Assembly: GCA_024402565.1 (NCBI GenBank)
Contig: JAKSTM010000010.1
Location: 1-62,739, forward strand
Reading direction: 5' to 3'
Source of the DNA: Treponema sp.
Lineage (GTDB): Bacteria; Spirochaetota; Spirochaetia; Treponematales; Treponemataceae
DNA length: 62,739 nt
Shown: piece after piece, positions 42,964 through 51,634 of the stretch
How positions within the stretch are numbered: position 1 is the first letter of the stretch
How the letters are laid out: each line of letters begins with the position of its first letter
Notes under the pieces: generated by a model
What the model saw: the letters and a program-made list of their open reading frames with translations, nothing else
The model's database searches: none
What the model was told of the DNA's origin: nothing
Program-made: the position numbers and the translations under genes

Positions 42964-44805
42964 ATGGCTGCTAAAAAGAATTTTTTCTTCAAATATTTCT
43001 CTAAATCTCCCATTAAGAAAAGTCTTCAGCAATTATACACAACTATTTTTTTCCTTCCTGTTTTAGTTATTTCTTTTATTTTTGTTGGAATTCTATATAA
43101 CACTCTTAGGAATTGGGAAAATCAGCAGGTTAGAAATTCTTTGATTCAGGCAGAAAACTCCCTGAACGAAATGCTTTCTACTATTAAGTTGTTTTCTGAT
43201 AGAATTTATGTAAATAAACCTCTCCAGGATGTGGTATTGCAGGAATTTGCTACAAGTCTTGATGCATATTATGCATATACGAATCTTACCTTTCTGGATG
43301 ATTATTTACAGTCATATAGGGAAGTTGCCAGTTTCCGATTATATACAGAAAATATGACACTTCTGGAAAATTCTTATATCGTTAAAACTACAGAAGCGAT
43401 TTCCCGTGAATTCTGGTATGAAAAAGCAGTCCGGACTAAAGGACAGGTTTTCTGGATGTATAAAACTGACACAGTAACAAAAAAACAGTATTTGTCACTG
43501 ATTCGGTCTGTATATAGTTTAGGTGATAATTCATTTATAGGGGTTCTTGTTGTTAATGTCAGCCCGGATCATATTGTGCGAACCCTTAAAAATCAGTTTT
43601 TTGAAAGTGCAATTGCCTATGAAAACCAAATTATTTTCTCTTCAGAAGATAATCTTTCATATGCAGACAGCCAGACTTTAAGAAACGAACTTGTATATCA
43701 GAAAAATAGAAAAAAAGACACAATTTCTACTATTTATTGGAAAGGTTCCAGATCAGGAGTAATGACCAGGCAGTTTACCCCTAAAACCAGTTCTATTTCT
43801 GATTTTACACTTTTGTATGTTATTCCTGTAAAAGAATTAAACAGAGTAACATTTCATGTATTAATTCCTACAGCCCTTATTCTTATTGCTATTATTTTTC
43901 TTTCATTCTTTGCCATTCAGATCTTTAATAACTATATAAACTATCGTGTAAAAATTGTTCGTGATGAAATTCAGAATGTTGTAGAAAACAATTTCTCTAT
44001 CCCAAAAACAATCGGTGGTATGGATGAATTTGAGCAGATTTATCACAGTCTTTACCTTATGAGCGAGAAAGTAAGTACTTTGATAAATCAAGTTTATAAA
44101 CATAAACTGGACAGGGAACAAATTGCTTCCCGCCAAAATGAAATCCGCTATAAAATGCTTGCAACTCAGATAAATCCACACTTTCTTTTTAATACGCTTG
44201 AAACGATTAGGATGAAAAGTCTTGCATCGGGAGATAAAGAAGTTGCTACAATGCTTAAACTTCTTGCTGCACTTCTCAGGTATAACCTGAATGTTAGTGG
44301 AAAAACAGTTCCTTTGTATAATGAACTGGATGCAGTTCAGAATTATCTTAATATTCAGCGGTATCGTTTTGGTTCACGAATAACCTATGATATAATTACC
44401 ATGTGTGATGTGCAAAAAATAACAATTTTGCCACTGTTAATACAGCCGCTGGTTGAAAACAGTTTCAGCCATGGTCTTGAAAGTACAGTTTCCGGTGGTT
44501 TTATTTATATAATGATTTCCGAAGAAGAACCTGAATATGGTCCGACACTTTTGCATGTTTCTGTAAAAGATAATGGTTGTGGCATTCCAGCAGATAAACT
44601 TCGGGATTTAAATCAGGCCTTAAAAGATCAGATTGTTGATGAATATGAAGGTTCAATTGGCCTTATGAATGTAAATTCCAGAATAAAATTGTATTACGGA
44701 AATCAGTTTGGCATGGAAATAGAAAGTGAAGAAGGTAAGGGAACAGAAGTTCGTCTTACATTCCCATTAATAGGAACAGATCAGGTAAGGAATTCAAGAA
44801 TATGA
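42964..44805 (+). CDS. YesM/LytS-type sensor histidine kinase
   Basis: 613 residues. TM1 lies at about 25-48 and TM2 near 296-320, with a large extracytoplasmic sensing domain (Cache-like) between them. A HAMP-like linker follows, then a His_kinase domain with the phospho-acceptor H406 in QINPHFLFNTLETIR. The HATPase N-box (PLVENSFSHG) and a G-box (VKDNGCGIP) complete the enzyme. Family members typically sense extracellular sugars through a solute-binding partner. It overlaps the response regulator gene by 4 nt. It is divergent from xseA with a 44-nt spacer. Confidence 0.92.
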   Translation: MAAKKNFFFKYFSKSPIKKSLQQLYTTIFFLPVLVISFIFVGILYNTLRNWENQQVRNSLIQAENSLNEMLSTIKLFSDRIYVNKPLQDVVLQEFATSLDAYYAYTNLTFLDDYLQSYREVASFRLYTENMTLLENSYIVKTTEAISREFWYEKAVRTKGQVFWMYKTDTVTKKQYLSLIRSVYSLGDNSFIGVLVVNVSPDHIVRTLKNQFFESAIAYENQIIFSSEDNLSYADSQTLRNELVYQKNRKKDTISTIYWKGSRSGVMTRQFTPKTSSISDFTLLYVIPVKELNRVTFHVLIPTALILIAIIFLSFFAIQIFNNYINYRVKIVRDEIQNVVENNFSIPKTIGGMDEFEQIYHSLYLMSEKVSTLINQVYKHKLDREQIASRQNEIRYKMLATQINPHFLFNTLETIRMKSLASGDKEVATMLKLLAALLRYNLNVSGKTVPLYNELDAVQNYLNIQRYRFGSRITYDIITMCDVQKITILPLLIQPLVENSFSHGLESTVSGGFIYIMISEEEPEYGPTLLHVSVKDNGCGIPADKLRDLNQALKDQIVDEYEGSIGLMNVNSRIKLYYGNQFGMEIESEEGKGTEVRLTFPLIGTDQVRNSRI

Positions 44806-46355
44806 TGAAGTTACTTATTGCAGATGATGAAGAAAGTATCAGAACCGGTCTTAAATTGATTGTTGATTGGGAAGAACTGGGCGTGTCTGTTTGCGCGGAA
44901 GCTTCCAATGGAAATGAGGCTGTTGAAAAAATAAAGGATTATTCTCCTGATATTGTTCTTCTTGATATAAAAATGCCTGGATTAACTGGCATTGAAGTAA
45001 TGGAAAATATTAATGAATATTGTAAAAGCCAGGGAAAAAATCCGCCTGCTTTTCTTATTCTTTCCGGTTTTTCACAGTTTGAGTATGCCCAAAATGCCTT
45101 GAATCTAGGAGCAAAAGGTTATCTTTTGAAACCAGTTGATGAAGATGACCTTATTTCTAAAATAAATACAATAAAATCTGAAATTACTAGTGCCATAGCT
45201 GTTCAGGAAGATTCAAAAACAGCAAAAAAATATGAAATCCGTGAATTTTATAGAAATCTGCTTTTAAATGGAATTTCAAATGGAATAAAAACAGCAGGGA
45301 ATTCAAATGGAGATGTGGGGCTTGGTCAGGATAATACAGATGAATATACAGTTCTCATATGTTCTAATGAATATTTCCCTGATGAAGATAAAACTCTTAT
45401 CGAAAAATGTGTAGGGAACTATTTTTCGTTTTTCGCAATGGAATCTGTTAATGTTAATGGGAATGTAGCAGTTGTTTTGAAGAATGCAAATGAAGATGCT
45501 GTTTCGAACTGTATAGAACGATTTGTTAAACATTATCCTGAAAATGTATTTATTTGTCGCGGAAAGAAGTTAAAGGGACTTTCCGGGTGTCAGGAATCAT
45601 ACAGGGAAGCTTCAAAATACCTAAATATCCTGTTTTTTGTGAATAATATAAATTGTATATCGGAAGAATTAATCCAAAAGTATGATTTTGAACGAAATTT
45701 CAATTATTTTGATTCAAAATTCAATGATTTTTGTAATAGAGCAGTCTTTTGTATAGAAACTTATGATAAAGTTGGTCTTGTTAGCCTTTGTTCTGAGATG
45801 AAAGACAGTGTTTTTGTTTTAAATGCAAAAAGCAGTGAGGTGAAACAGAAGATTATTTCACTTCTTATGGAGATTTATAATAGAGTAACTACAAAATATC
45901 CGGAGAGGGAACTGGAAGATCTGCAGAATCTGGATATTGTAACAAAGATACTTGGAAAACGGACATTCGAAGAAACTTTCCTTTTCTTTACTCAGGTTTT
46001 GATGAATGTAATAGAAAGTTTCCACACGAATACCGCAGATTCTGTAATTGTGAAAGTAATCGCTTATGTAAAAACAAATTATGCAAGTGATTTGAAGCTT
46101 GAAACTCTTGGGGAACTTTTTAACTGTAATTCTGCTTATTTGGGAAAGAAATTCAGAAAATATACAGGGGTTCAGTTTAATACATATTTAGATAATCTTC
46201 GAATAGAAGAAGCAAAAAACAAGCTTTTGAATACAGATTTAAAGATATATCAGATTTCAAAGCTTGTGGGTTATGCAAATACAGATTACTTTTTCATGAA
46301 ATTCAAAAAGGCCACTGGAATGACCCCAAAGGAATTCAAAGAAAATGTGGAATAA
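44802..46355 (+). CDS. YesN-type response regulator with AraC-family DNA-binding domain
   Basis: 517 residues. The receiver domain has the acidic pocket D8-D9, phospho-acceptor D55 (VLLDIKMPG) and the K in LLKPVDEDD. A long middle region of about 280 residues follows. A C-terminal AraC pair of helix-turn-helix motifs lies at about 415-515 (LGELFNCNSAYLGKKFRKYTG; ISKLVGYANTDYFFMKFKKATGMTPKEF). It should activate sugar-uptake or surface genes when phosphorylated by the adjacent kinase. Its start overlaps the kinase stop (ATGA), and its stop overlaps the lipoprotein gene by 11 nt. Confidence 0.93.
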   Translation: MMKLLIADDEESIRTGLKLIVDWEELGVSVCAEASNGNEAVEKIKDYSPDIVLLDIKMPGLTGIEVMENINEYCKSQGKNPPAFLILSGFSQFEYAQNALNLGAKGYLLKPVDEDDLISKINTIKSEITSAIAVQEDSKTAKKYEIREFYRNLLLNGISNGIKTAGNSNGDVGLGQDNTDEYTVLICSNEYFPDEDKTLIEKCVGNYFSFFAMESVNVNGNVAVVLKNANEDAVSNCIERFVKHYPENVFICRGKKLKGLSGCQESYREASKYLNILFFVNNINCISEELIQKYDFERNFNYFDSKFNDFCNRAVFCIETYDKVGLVSLCSEMKDSVFVLNAKSSEVKQKIISLLMEIYNRVTTKYPERELEDLQNLDIVTKILGKRTFEETFLFFTQVLMNVIESFHTNTADSVIVKVIAYVKTNYASDLKLETLGELFNCNSAYLGKKFRKYTGVQFNTYLDNLRIEEAKNKLLNTDLKIYQISKLVGYANTDYFFMKFKKATGMTPKEFKENVE

Positions 46356-47937
46356 ACATATCTTTTTTGCTTTTGTTATTTTTATTTTCTCTTTGACAGC
46401 TTGTTCTGGTTCAAAGGAAGAAAAGCCGGTAAAAACTTTTACTTTTTATTCGTCAGATTTGACTCAATATCTGCCTTTTAGTGACCTTACTGCTCAGGAA
46501 CTTACAAAAAAATCCGGAGTTTTTCTCGAGACTCTTTATTCTCAAAGTCCAGATGAAATTTCTGTAATGATGGCAAATGACAGCTATCCTGATTTGATCT
46601 ATGTCAAAGGTGAACTTTCCAGGCTTATAGAAGCTGGAGCTGTAATTCCTCTTGATGACTTAATAGAAAAATATGGTGAGAATATGAAAAAGCTTTATGG
46701 TGATCAGCTTGTAAAGCTTAAATATTCCTTGGATGATCCTCATATTTATAGTATGGGGACTTTTGAAATTAAGAATAAAGTTATCGAAATTGCAGGAAAT
46801 ATTCAGTTACAGCATGCTGTTTTGAAAGAACTTGGATATCCTCGCATAAATAATCTAACCGACCTGGAAAATGCATTGATTGCATATAAAAGCAAATATC
46901 CTGTTCTGTATGGGCATGAAACTATCGGGTTTTCTTTACTTTGTGATGACTGGTTCTGGTATCTGGGACTTTCAAATCCTGGAGGATATTTGATAGGTCG
47001 CCCAGATGATGGTCAATGGTTTGTTGATCAGGATACTAAAAAGGTTTTATATAAATTTCTGAATCCTGAAATGCCGGCTTTTTACAGGTGGCTGAACCGA
47101 ATTTATCATGAAGGTCTTCTCGATATAGAAAGTTTTACACAAAAAGAAGACGTTTATCAGGCCAAATTGAAAGGTGGATACGTTCTTTCTACAAGTTATC
47201 CTCACTGGGGCTTACAGGATGCTCGTTCATTTCTAGCCGGAAATAATATGGAAAGCAGGACTTTTGCTTATCTTCCTGTAACGGCTGGCCCTCAATATAA
47301 AGACCAGTCTTTGAAAGATTATGGTTTTTCTGGCGGTTGGGGCATTGCTATTTCAAAATCTTGTAAAGATCCTGTCGAAGCATTTAAATTTCTTGATTTT
47401 ATGTGTTCTGAGGAAGCACAGATTATAATAAATTGGGGGATTAAGGACGTAACTTATACTCTGGATGCTTATGGAAAACGAATTAGTATTGATAATCCTC
47501 CTGAAAATAATGGTGTTGGTGTCTGGGTTTATCCTTTTCCTCAAGCAGGAAGGGGTGCTTTAGACAGTAACGGGGATTTTATCATGATGAATTCAGACCG
47601 TCAGGTGAAAAAGAGTTATTTACCTGTTGAACGGGCTACTTTAAGGGCCTACGGGGCTGAAATGTGGTCTGATTTATTCCCGTCTCCTGAAGAACTGGGG
47701 GTAAGCCAGCATGGGCAAGTCTGGCAATATAATTTATCTTCAGAAAGTCAGGAAATTGTTTCAAAAATCGATAATTTTGTTAAAAAAAGTTTGATTAATA
47801 TGATTCTTGGTTCTGAAGGTGATTTTGATGCTTCCTGGAAAGAAATGGTTTCAGGAATCAATAAAATGGGAATTGAATCTGTAACAAATGAATTGAATAA
47901 CCTGATTAGTCAAAAAATGACTCTTTGGGGAAATTAA
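46345..47937 (+). CDS. Solute-binding lipoprotein (family 1 type) linked to the two-component system
   Basis: 530 residues. A lipoprotein signal peptide with lipobox L-T-A-C (Cys about 20) is followed by a bilobed binding-protein fold. Features include VMMANDSYPDLIYVKGE, IPLDDLIEKYGEN, the aromatic FSLLCDDWFWYLGLSNPG region and WGIAISKSCKDPVEAFKFLDFMCSEEAQ. These are typical of carbohydrate ABC binding proteins of the YtcQ/LipO group. No permease or ATPase gene accompanies it; hisS is next. It may therefore serve the kinase as a sensor partner, or share a distant permease. Its start overlaps the regulator's 3' end, so it is co-transcribed. Confidence 0.85.
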   Translation: MWNKHIFFAFVIFIFSLTACSGSKEEKPVKTFTFYSSDLTQYLPFSDLTAQELTKKSGVFLETLYSQSPDEISVMMANDSYPDLIYVKGELSRLIEAGAVIPLDDLIEKYGENMKKLYGDQLVKLKYSLDDPHIYSMGTFEIKNKVIEIAGNIQLQHAVLKELGYPRINNLTDLENALIAYKSKYPVLYGHETIGFSLLCDDWFWYLGLSNPGGYLIGRPDDGQWFVDQDTKKVLYKFLNPEMPAFYRWLNRIYHEGLLDIESFTQKEDVYQAKLKGGYVLSTSYPHWGLQDARSFLAGNNMESRTFAYLPVTAGPQYKDQSLKDYGFSGGWGIAISKSCKDPVEAFKFLDFMCSEEAQIIINWGIKDVTYTLDAYGKRISIDNPPENNGVGVWVYPFPQAGRGALDSNGDFIMMNSDRQVKKSYLPVERATLRAYGAEMWSDLFPSPEELGVSQHGQVWQYNLSSESQEIVSKIDNFVKKSLINMILGSEGDFDASWKEMVSGINKMGIESVTNELNNLISQKMTLWGN

Positions 47938-47949
47938 ATTTTTACTTTA

Positions 47950-47978
47950 TTGTTATAAATCCCTCCTTTTGCTATTAT
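47950..47978 (+). promoter_or_regulatory. Promoter of hisS, start at the ATG (leaderless)
   Basis: TTGTTA (47950-47955), 17 nt, TATTAT (47973-47978), then 7 nt to the ATG at 47986. The same hexamers and spacing occur before the Wzz-like gene. Confidence 0.6.
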
Positions 47979-47985
47979 ATTCTTT

Positions 47986-49350
47986 ATGGAAAATCTCATT
48001 CAACCACGTATTTTGAAAGGATTCCGCGATTTTCTTCCGGAATCAGAAATCACAAGAAGCAATCTGATTGAAAAAATCACAAAAGTTTACCGTTCTTACG
48101 GTTATGTTCCTATCGACACTCCTGTACTGGAGTATACTGATATCCTTTTACGCAAAAGTAACGGTGAAACTGAAAAACAGGTGTTCCGCTTCGAAGACAA
48201 CGGTGGCCGCGATGTTGCCATGCGTTTTGACCTGACTGTTCCTTTTGCACGTTTTACTGCAGAACATTTTTCTGAACTTTATATGCCTTTCAAACGTTAC
48301 CATATTGCAAAAGTATGGCGTGGAGAAAAACCTCAGGCTGGCCGCTACCGCGAATTCGTTCAGTGTGATATCGATACAGTTGGAAGCGATTCTGCAACCT
48401 GTGACTTTGAAATCCTTTCTGTTTTGAAAGCTGCTTTGGATGAAATTGTCGGAAAATCGGAAAATATTTCGGATAATAAAAAGAAAAAGTTCGTCATCAA
48501 AGTTAATCATCGTGGATTGATAAACCTTTTCTTTAAGAATTTAGGGGCTGGAGATAAAATTGATGAAATTCTTCCTGTTCTGGATGCCATTAAGAAAGTT
48601 CCTGAAGATGTAACCAGAACAAAACTGACAGAACTTTTTGCTGCTTGTGGGGCCGGAGCAGATGCTGTATCTAAAACTTACGAATTTATTGGAAGTTCAG
48701 CTGGTGCTTCTTTCCTTGACCTTATTGACCGTAACGAAAAGCTTGCTGGTGAAGGTGCTTCTGTTTACTGCGACCGTCTCCGTGAAATTTACAAAATGAT
48801 GCAGGTTTCGGGAATTGAAGGTTCTTTTGAATTTGATCCTTTGATTATGCGCGGCCTTGATTACTACACAGGTATCGTTTTTGAAACAACTCTTTTTGAT
48901 GATAACGGGGACGAAGTAAAAATCGGTTCTGTATGTTCCGGCGGACGTTACGATAACCTTACAGGCCTTTACATGAAGGAAAAGGTTTCAGGTGTTGGCG
49001 GATCAATCGGTCTTGACCGTCTTATTGCCGGTCTTGAAATGCTTGGAAAACTTGAAAAGAAAGGTTCTTACCTGGACGTTGAAATCTTCAATCAGAACGG
49101 CGACGATGTAGTTTCATATCACAAAGTTGCTGCAGAACTCCGTGCTCTTGGCATTTCTGTTGAAGTTTTCCCTGAACCAAAGAAAATGAACCAGCAGTAC
49201 AAAGTAACTGAAGCAAAAGCTGTAAAATGGGGTGTTCTTATGAACGCTGAGGATATCGAAAAAGGATGTTTCACCCTTAAAAATCTCCAGACCCGTGAAC
49301 AGTTTGTCGGCGTAAATGCCGCCAAAGCTGCTGAACTTATTAAAAAATAA
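47986..49350 (+). CDS. hisS: Histidyl-tRNA synthetase
   Basis: 454 residues of class II. Motif 1 region GFRDFLPESEITR, motif 2 FKRYHIAKVWRGEKPQAGRYREFVQCD, HisA signature MRGLDYYTGIVFE, and motif 3 GVGGSIGLDRLI are followed by an anticodon-binding domain. It attaches histidine to tRNA-His. It has its own promoter with a -10 ending 7 nt before ATG, so the mRNA is probably leaderless. Codon use is richer in C-ending codons than neighbouring kinase genes, as expected of a highly expressed gene. Confidence 0.98.
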   Translation: MENLIQPRILKGFRDFLPESEITRSNLIEKITKVYRSYGYVPIDTPVLEYTDILLRKSNGETEKQVFRFEDNGGRDVAMRFDLTVPFARFTAEHFSELYMPFKRYHIAKVWRGEKPQAGRYREFVQCDIDTVGSDSATCDFEILSVLKAALDEIVGKSENISDNKKKKFVIKVNHRGLINLFFKNLGAGDKIDEILPVLDAIKKVPEDVTRTKLTELFAACGAGADAVSKTYEFIGSSAGASFLDLIDRNEKLAGEGASVYCDRLREIYKMMQVSGIEGSFEFDPLIMRGLDYYTGIVFETTLFDDNGDEVKIGSVCSGGRYDNLTGLYMKEKVSGVGGSIGLDRLIAGLEMLGKLEKKGSYLDVEIFNQNGDDVVSYHKVAAELRALGISVEVFPEPKKMNQQYKVTEAKAVKWGVLMNAEDIEKGCFTLKNLQTREQFVGVNAAKAAELIKK

Positions 49351-49453
49351 ATATTATAGAAAAAGAAGGTTAATTAGAACCTGAAAAATGGGACGCAGCG
49401 AATCGGGACCCTGATTATGAATGAACTATAAAAAAAATAAATAGTCAAAAAAT

Positions 49454-49564
49454 CGAAAAACGGGACGCTACAAAATGTGCCAAAGCCGAATCCCGCAACG
49501 AGCGAAGCGAGCGAGGACACATTCGGCTGCAGGTGCATTTTGTAAAGCTGGGACACGTTTTTCG
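49454..49564. repeat. Long imperfect palindrome between hisS and rimP
   Basis: Nested complementary arms: 9 bp (49454-49462 with 49556-49564), 8 bp (49470-49477 with 49536-49543) and 7 bp (49485-49491 with 49521-49527). They enclose a loop containing GAGCGAAGCGAGCGAGG. GGGAC recurs nearby (49390, 49463 and 49550 areas). The segment is more GC-rich than its surroundings. Together with the promoter and attenuator below, it fills the 347-nt gene-free stretch 49351-49697. I see no credible gene there. Confidence 0.75.
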
Positions 49565-49576
49565 GAGTATGTTATA

Positions 49577-49605
49577 TTGACAATTTTTTTTATTTTTTTT
49601 ATATT
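49577..49605 (+). promoter_or_regulatory. Promoter of the rimP-nusA-infB-rbfA operon
   Basis: TTGACA (49577-49582), a 17-nt T-rich spacer, and TATATT (49600-49605). The start is expected near 49612. Confidence 0.75.
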
Positions 49606-49635
49606 TTCATTGTACATTACTAGTTTTTAATACTA

Positions 49636-49665
49636 AAGACTCGTGCATCTGCCCGGGTCTTTTTT
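49636..49665 (+). terminator. Terminator-like leader hairpin (possible attenuator) before rimP
   Basis: AAGACTCG (49636-49643) pairs with CGGGTCTT (49654-49661), followed by a run of six T. It lies about 25 nt after the predicted start and 33 nt before rimP. A second hairpin follows (TTGTAC with GTACAA, about 49668-49690) and touches the rimP ribosome binding site. Confidence 0.65.
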
Positions 49666-49697
49666 GTTGTACTTTCAGTTTTTGTACAAGGATTTTC

Positions 49698-50159
49698 GTG
49701 GAATACACATCATTTAAATCAATTAAATATTATCCGGAATGCGCTCCTGTTGTGGAGGGACTTGGGTTCCGTCTTGTAGAACTTAAAGTTATTCCTGGTA
49801 AAGAAGTAACAAAAATCGGTGCAGTAATCACTTCTGTTGATCCTGCTGCAAATATCAGTGTAAATGACTGTGCTAAAGTTCATATGGTTTTGCTTCCTCG
49901 TCTTGAAGCACTTATAGGAACCGATAACACAACTATGGAACTTACCAGTCCAGGAATTGAGCACAATATAAAAAATGCTGCTGAATTCGAATTATTTGTC
50001 GGACGTGAAGTTCGAGTTTATGACAAAACTGTTACAGATTGGGTTGAAGGAAAAATCCTTTCAGCAGATGAAAAACAGGTTACATTAGAAAAGGAAGACG
50101 GTTCATCAAATTCCGTTCTTTTTGAAAATATAGCAAAAGCAAAGTTCCTGCAGAAATAA
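49698..50159 (+). CDS. rimP: Ribosome maturation factor RimP
   Basis: 153 residues from a GTG at 49698 with AAGGA upstream. The N-terminal RimP domain (YYPECAPVVEGLGFRLVELKV) includes the ELTSPGIEHNIKNAAEFELFVGREV segment typical of the family. An Sm-like C-terminal domain follows. It assists 30S maturation. As in most bacteria it heads rimP-nusA-infB-rbfA. The central part of the N-terminal domain is more divergent than in proteobacterial RimP, but the position supports the call. Confidence 0.92.
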   Translation: MEYTSFKSIKYYPECAPVVEGLGFRLVELKVIPGKEVTKIGAVITSVDPAANISVNDCAKVHMVLLPRLEALIGTDNTTMELTSPGIEHNIKNAAEFELFVGREVRVYDKTVTDWVEGKILSADEKQVTLEKEDGSSNSVLFENIAKAKFLQK

Positions 50160-50183
50160 GCGGGTTCAAATAAGGAGTATAAT

Positions 50184-51626
50184 ATGTCAGAAATGGCAGA
50201 AGCTATCCGTGCATTGATGGATGAAAAAGGCTGCTCGGAAGATTCAGTAAAACAGACAATCGAAAAGGCTCTTAAAGCCGCTTACAAACGTACATTCGGA
50301 ACAGATGAAAATGCAATCGTTACTTTTGAAGATGATCTTTCTGATGTATACATTTTCTCAAGAAAAACTGTAGTAGACGGTGTTTATGATCCTGTTATTG
50401 AAATTGAACTTGAAGAAGCAAAAGAGCTTTCAGATGAAGTTGAAGAAGGTGATGAAATTGATATTCAGCTCGATCCTAAATCTTTTGAACGTTCTGCAGT
50501 TTCTACAGGAAAACAGACTGCTCATCAGGGACTGACAGAATCTTTGAAATCATCACTTTTGAGTGAATATAAAGATAAAGTTGGTGAAACTATTATTGGT
50601 TATTTCCAGCGTGAACGCAACGGTACAATTTATGTTGATCTTGGTGGAAAAGTTGAAGGTATTCTTCCTCAGAAATATCAGTCAAAACTTGAACATTATG
50701 AAAAAAATGACCGTATTAAAGGTCTTATTGCTGAAGTAAAAACTTCTACAAATGGCCTTCAGTTGATTCTTTCAAGAAGCGATCCACGACTTGTTTCAAA
50801 TATTCTTGAAACAGAAGTTCCAGAAATTGCCGACGGTACAGTTGAAATTCGTAAAATTGTTCGTGATGCAGGTTACCGTACAAAGGTTGCTGTTTCTACA
50901 ACACGTGAAGAAGTTGACCCTGTTGGTGCCTGTGTAGGTTCAAAAGGTCAGCGTATTCAGACAGTAATTCGTGAACTTGAAAATGAAAAAATCGACGTTC
51001 TTCGTTACGAAACAGACCCAGCTCTTTTCATTAAAAATGCATTAAGTCCAGCAACTGTTGAACGTGTAGTGATTCTTGATGCTGATAAACGTCAGGCTCT
51101 TGCAATTGTTGAAGAAACTCAGCTTTCTCTCGCAATTGGACGCTCTGGACAGAACGTAAGACTTGCTAATAAGCTTTGTGACTGGAATATTGATGTTAAA
51201 ACAGTTGAACAGGCTGCTGAAATGGATCTTACAGACATTGCAACAGTACAGAATGCTGAAAATCTCTTTGATAATTCTTATGATGAGATTGCAACAATTC
51301 AGGATCTTCCTGGTGTTGATGAAAGAGTTGCAACACTTCTTAAAGAAAATGGAATTGAAGATATTCAGCGTTTTGTTGAAGCATTTGATAATGATGAAAT
51401 CCATATTGATGGTGTTACAGCTGATGATCTTGAAGCTGTAAATGACTTAATTGAAGCAAACGTTCAGTTTGTTGAAGAAGAAAATCCACAGACAGAAGAA
51501 ACTGCTACAGAAGAAGAAACTCCTGCAGAAGAAGAATATGTTTGTCCAGAATGTGGTGCAAAAATCACTCTTGATATGACACACTGTCCAAATTGTGGTT
51601 GTGAATTTGAATTTGAAGAAGAGTAG
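50184..51626 (+). CDS. nusA: Transcription factor NusA with C-terminal zinc ribbon
   Basis: 480 residues. The N-terminal RNA-polymerase-binding domain starts MAEAIRALMDEKG. An S1 domain lies near 135-200 (VGETIIGYFQRERNGTIYVDL). KH domains include VGACVGSKGQRIQTVIRELENEKIDV and LAIGRSGQNVRLANKL. A helical C-terminal module contains LPGVDERVATLLKENGI. The last 30 residues are unusual: a Glu-rich linker followed by a four-Cys ribbon (C454, C457, C468, C471) in CPECG and CPNCG contexts. NusA modulates pausing, termination and antitermination. It is 24 nt after rimP, with an AAGGAG site. Confidence 0.96.
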   Translation: MSEMAEAIRALMDEKGCSEDSVKQTIEKALKAAYKRTFGTDENAIVTFEDDLSDVYIFSRKTVVDGVYDPVIEIELEEAKELSDEVEEGDEIDIQLDPKSFERSAVSTGKQTAHQGLTESLKSSLLSEYKDKVGETIIGYFQRERNGTIYVDLGGKVEGILPQKYQSKLEHYEKNDRIKGLIAEVKTSTNGLQLILSRSDPRLVSNILETEVPEIADGTVEIRKIVRDAGYRTKVAVSTTREEVDPVGACVGSKGQRIQTVIRELENEKIDVLRYETDPALFIKNALSPATVERVVILDADKRQALAIVEETQLSLAIGRSGQNVRLANKLCDWNIDVKTVEQAAEMDLTDIATVQNAENLFDNSYDEIATIQDLPGVDERVATLLKENGIEDIQRFVEAFDNDEIHIDGVTADDLEAVNDLIEANVQFVEEENPQTEETATEEETPAEEEYVCPECGAKITLDMTHCPNCGCEFEFEEE

Positions 51627-51634
51627 GAGAAATA

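Noticed and set aside
49374..49556. 60-codon minus-strand frame in the hisS-rimP spacer
   Set aside because: It runs through the long palindrome, has no ribosome binding site and has no protein-like composition.
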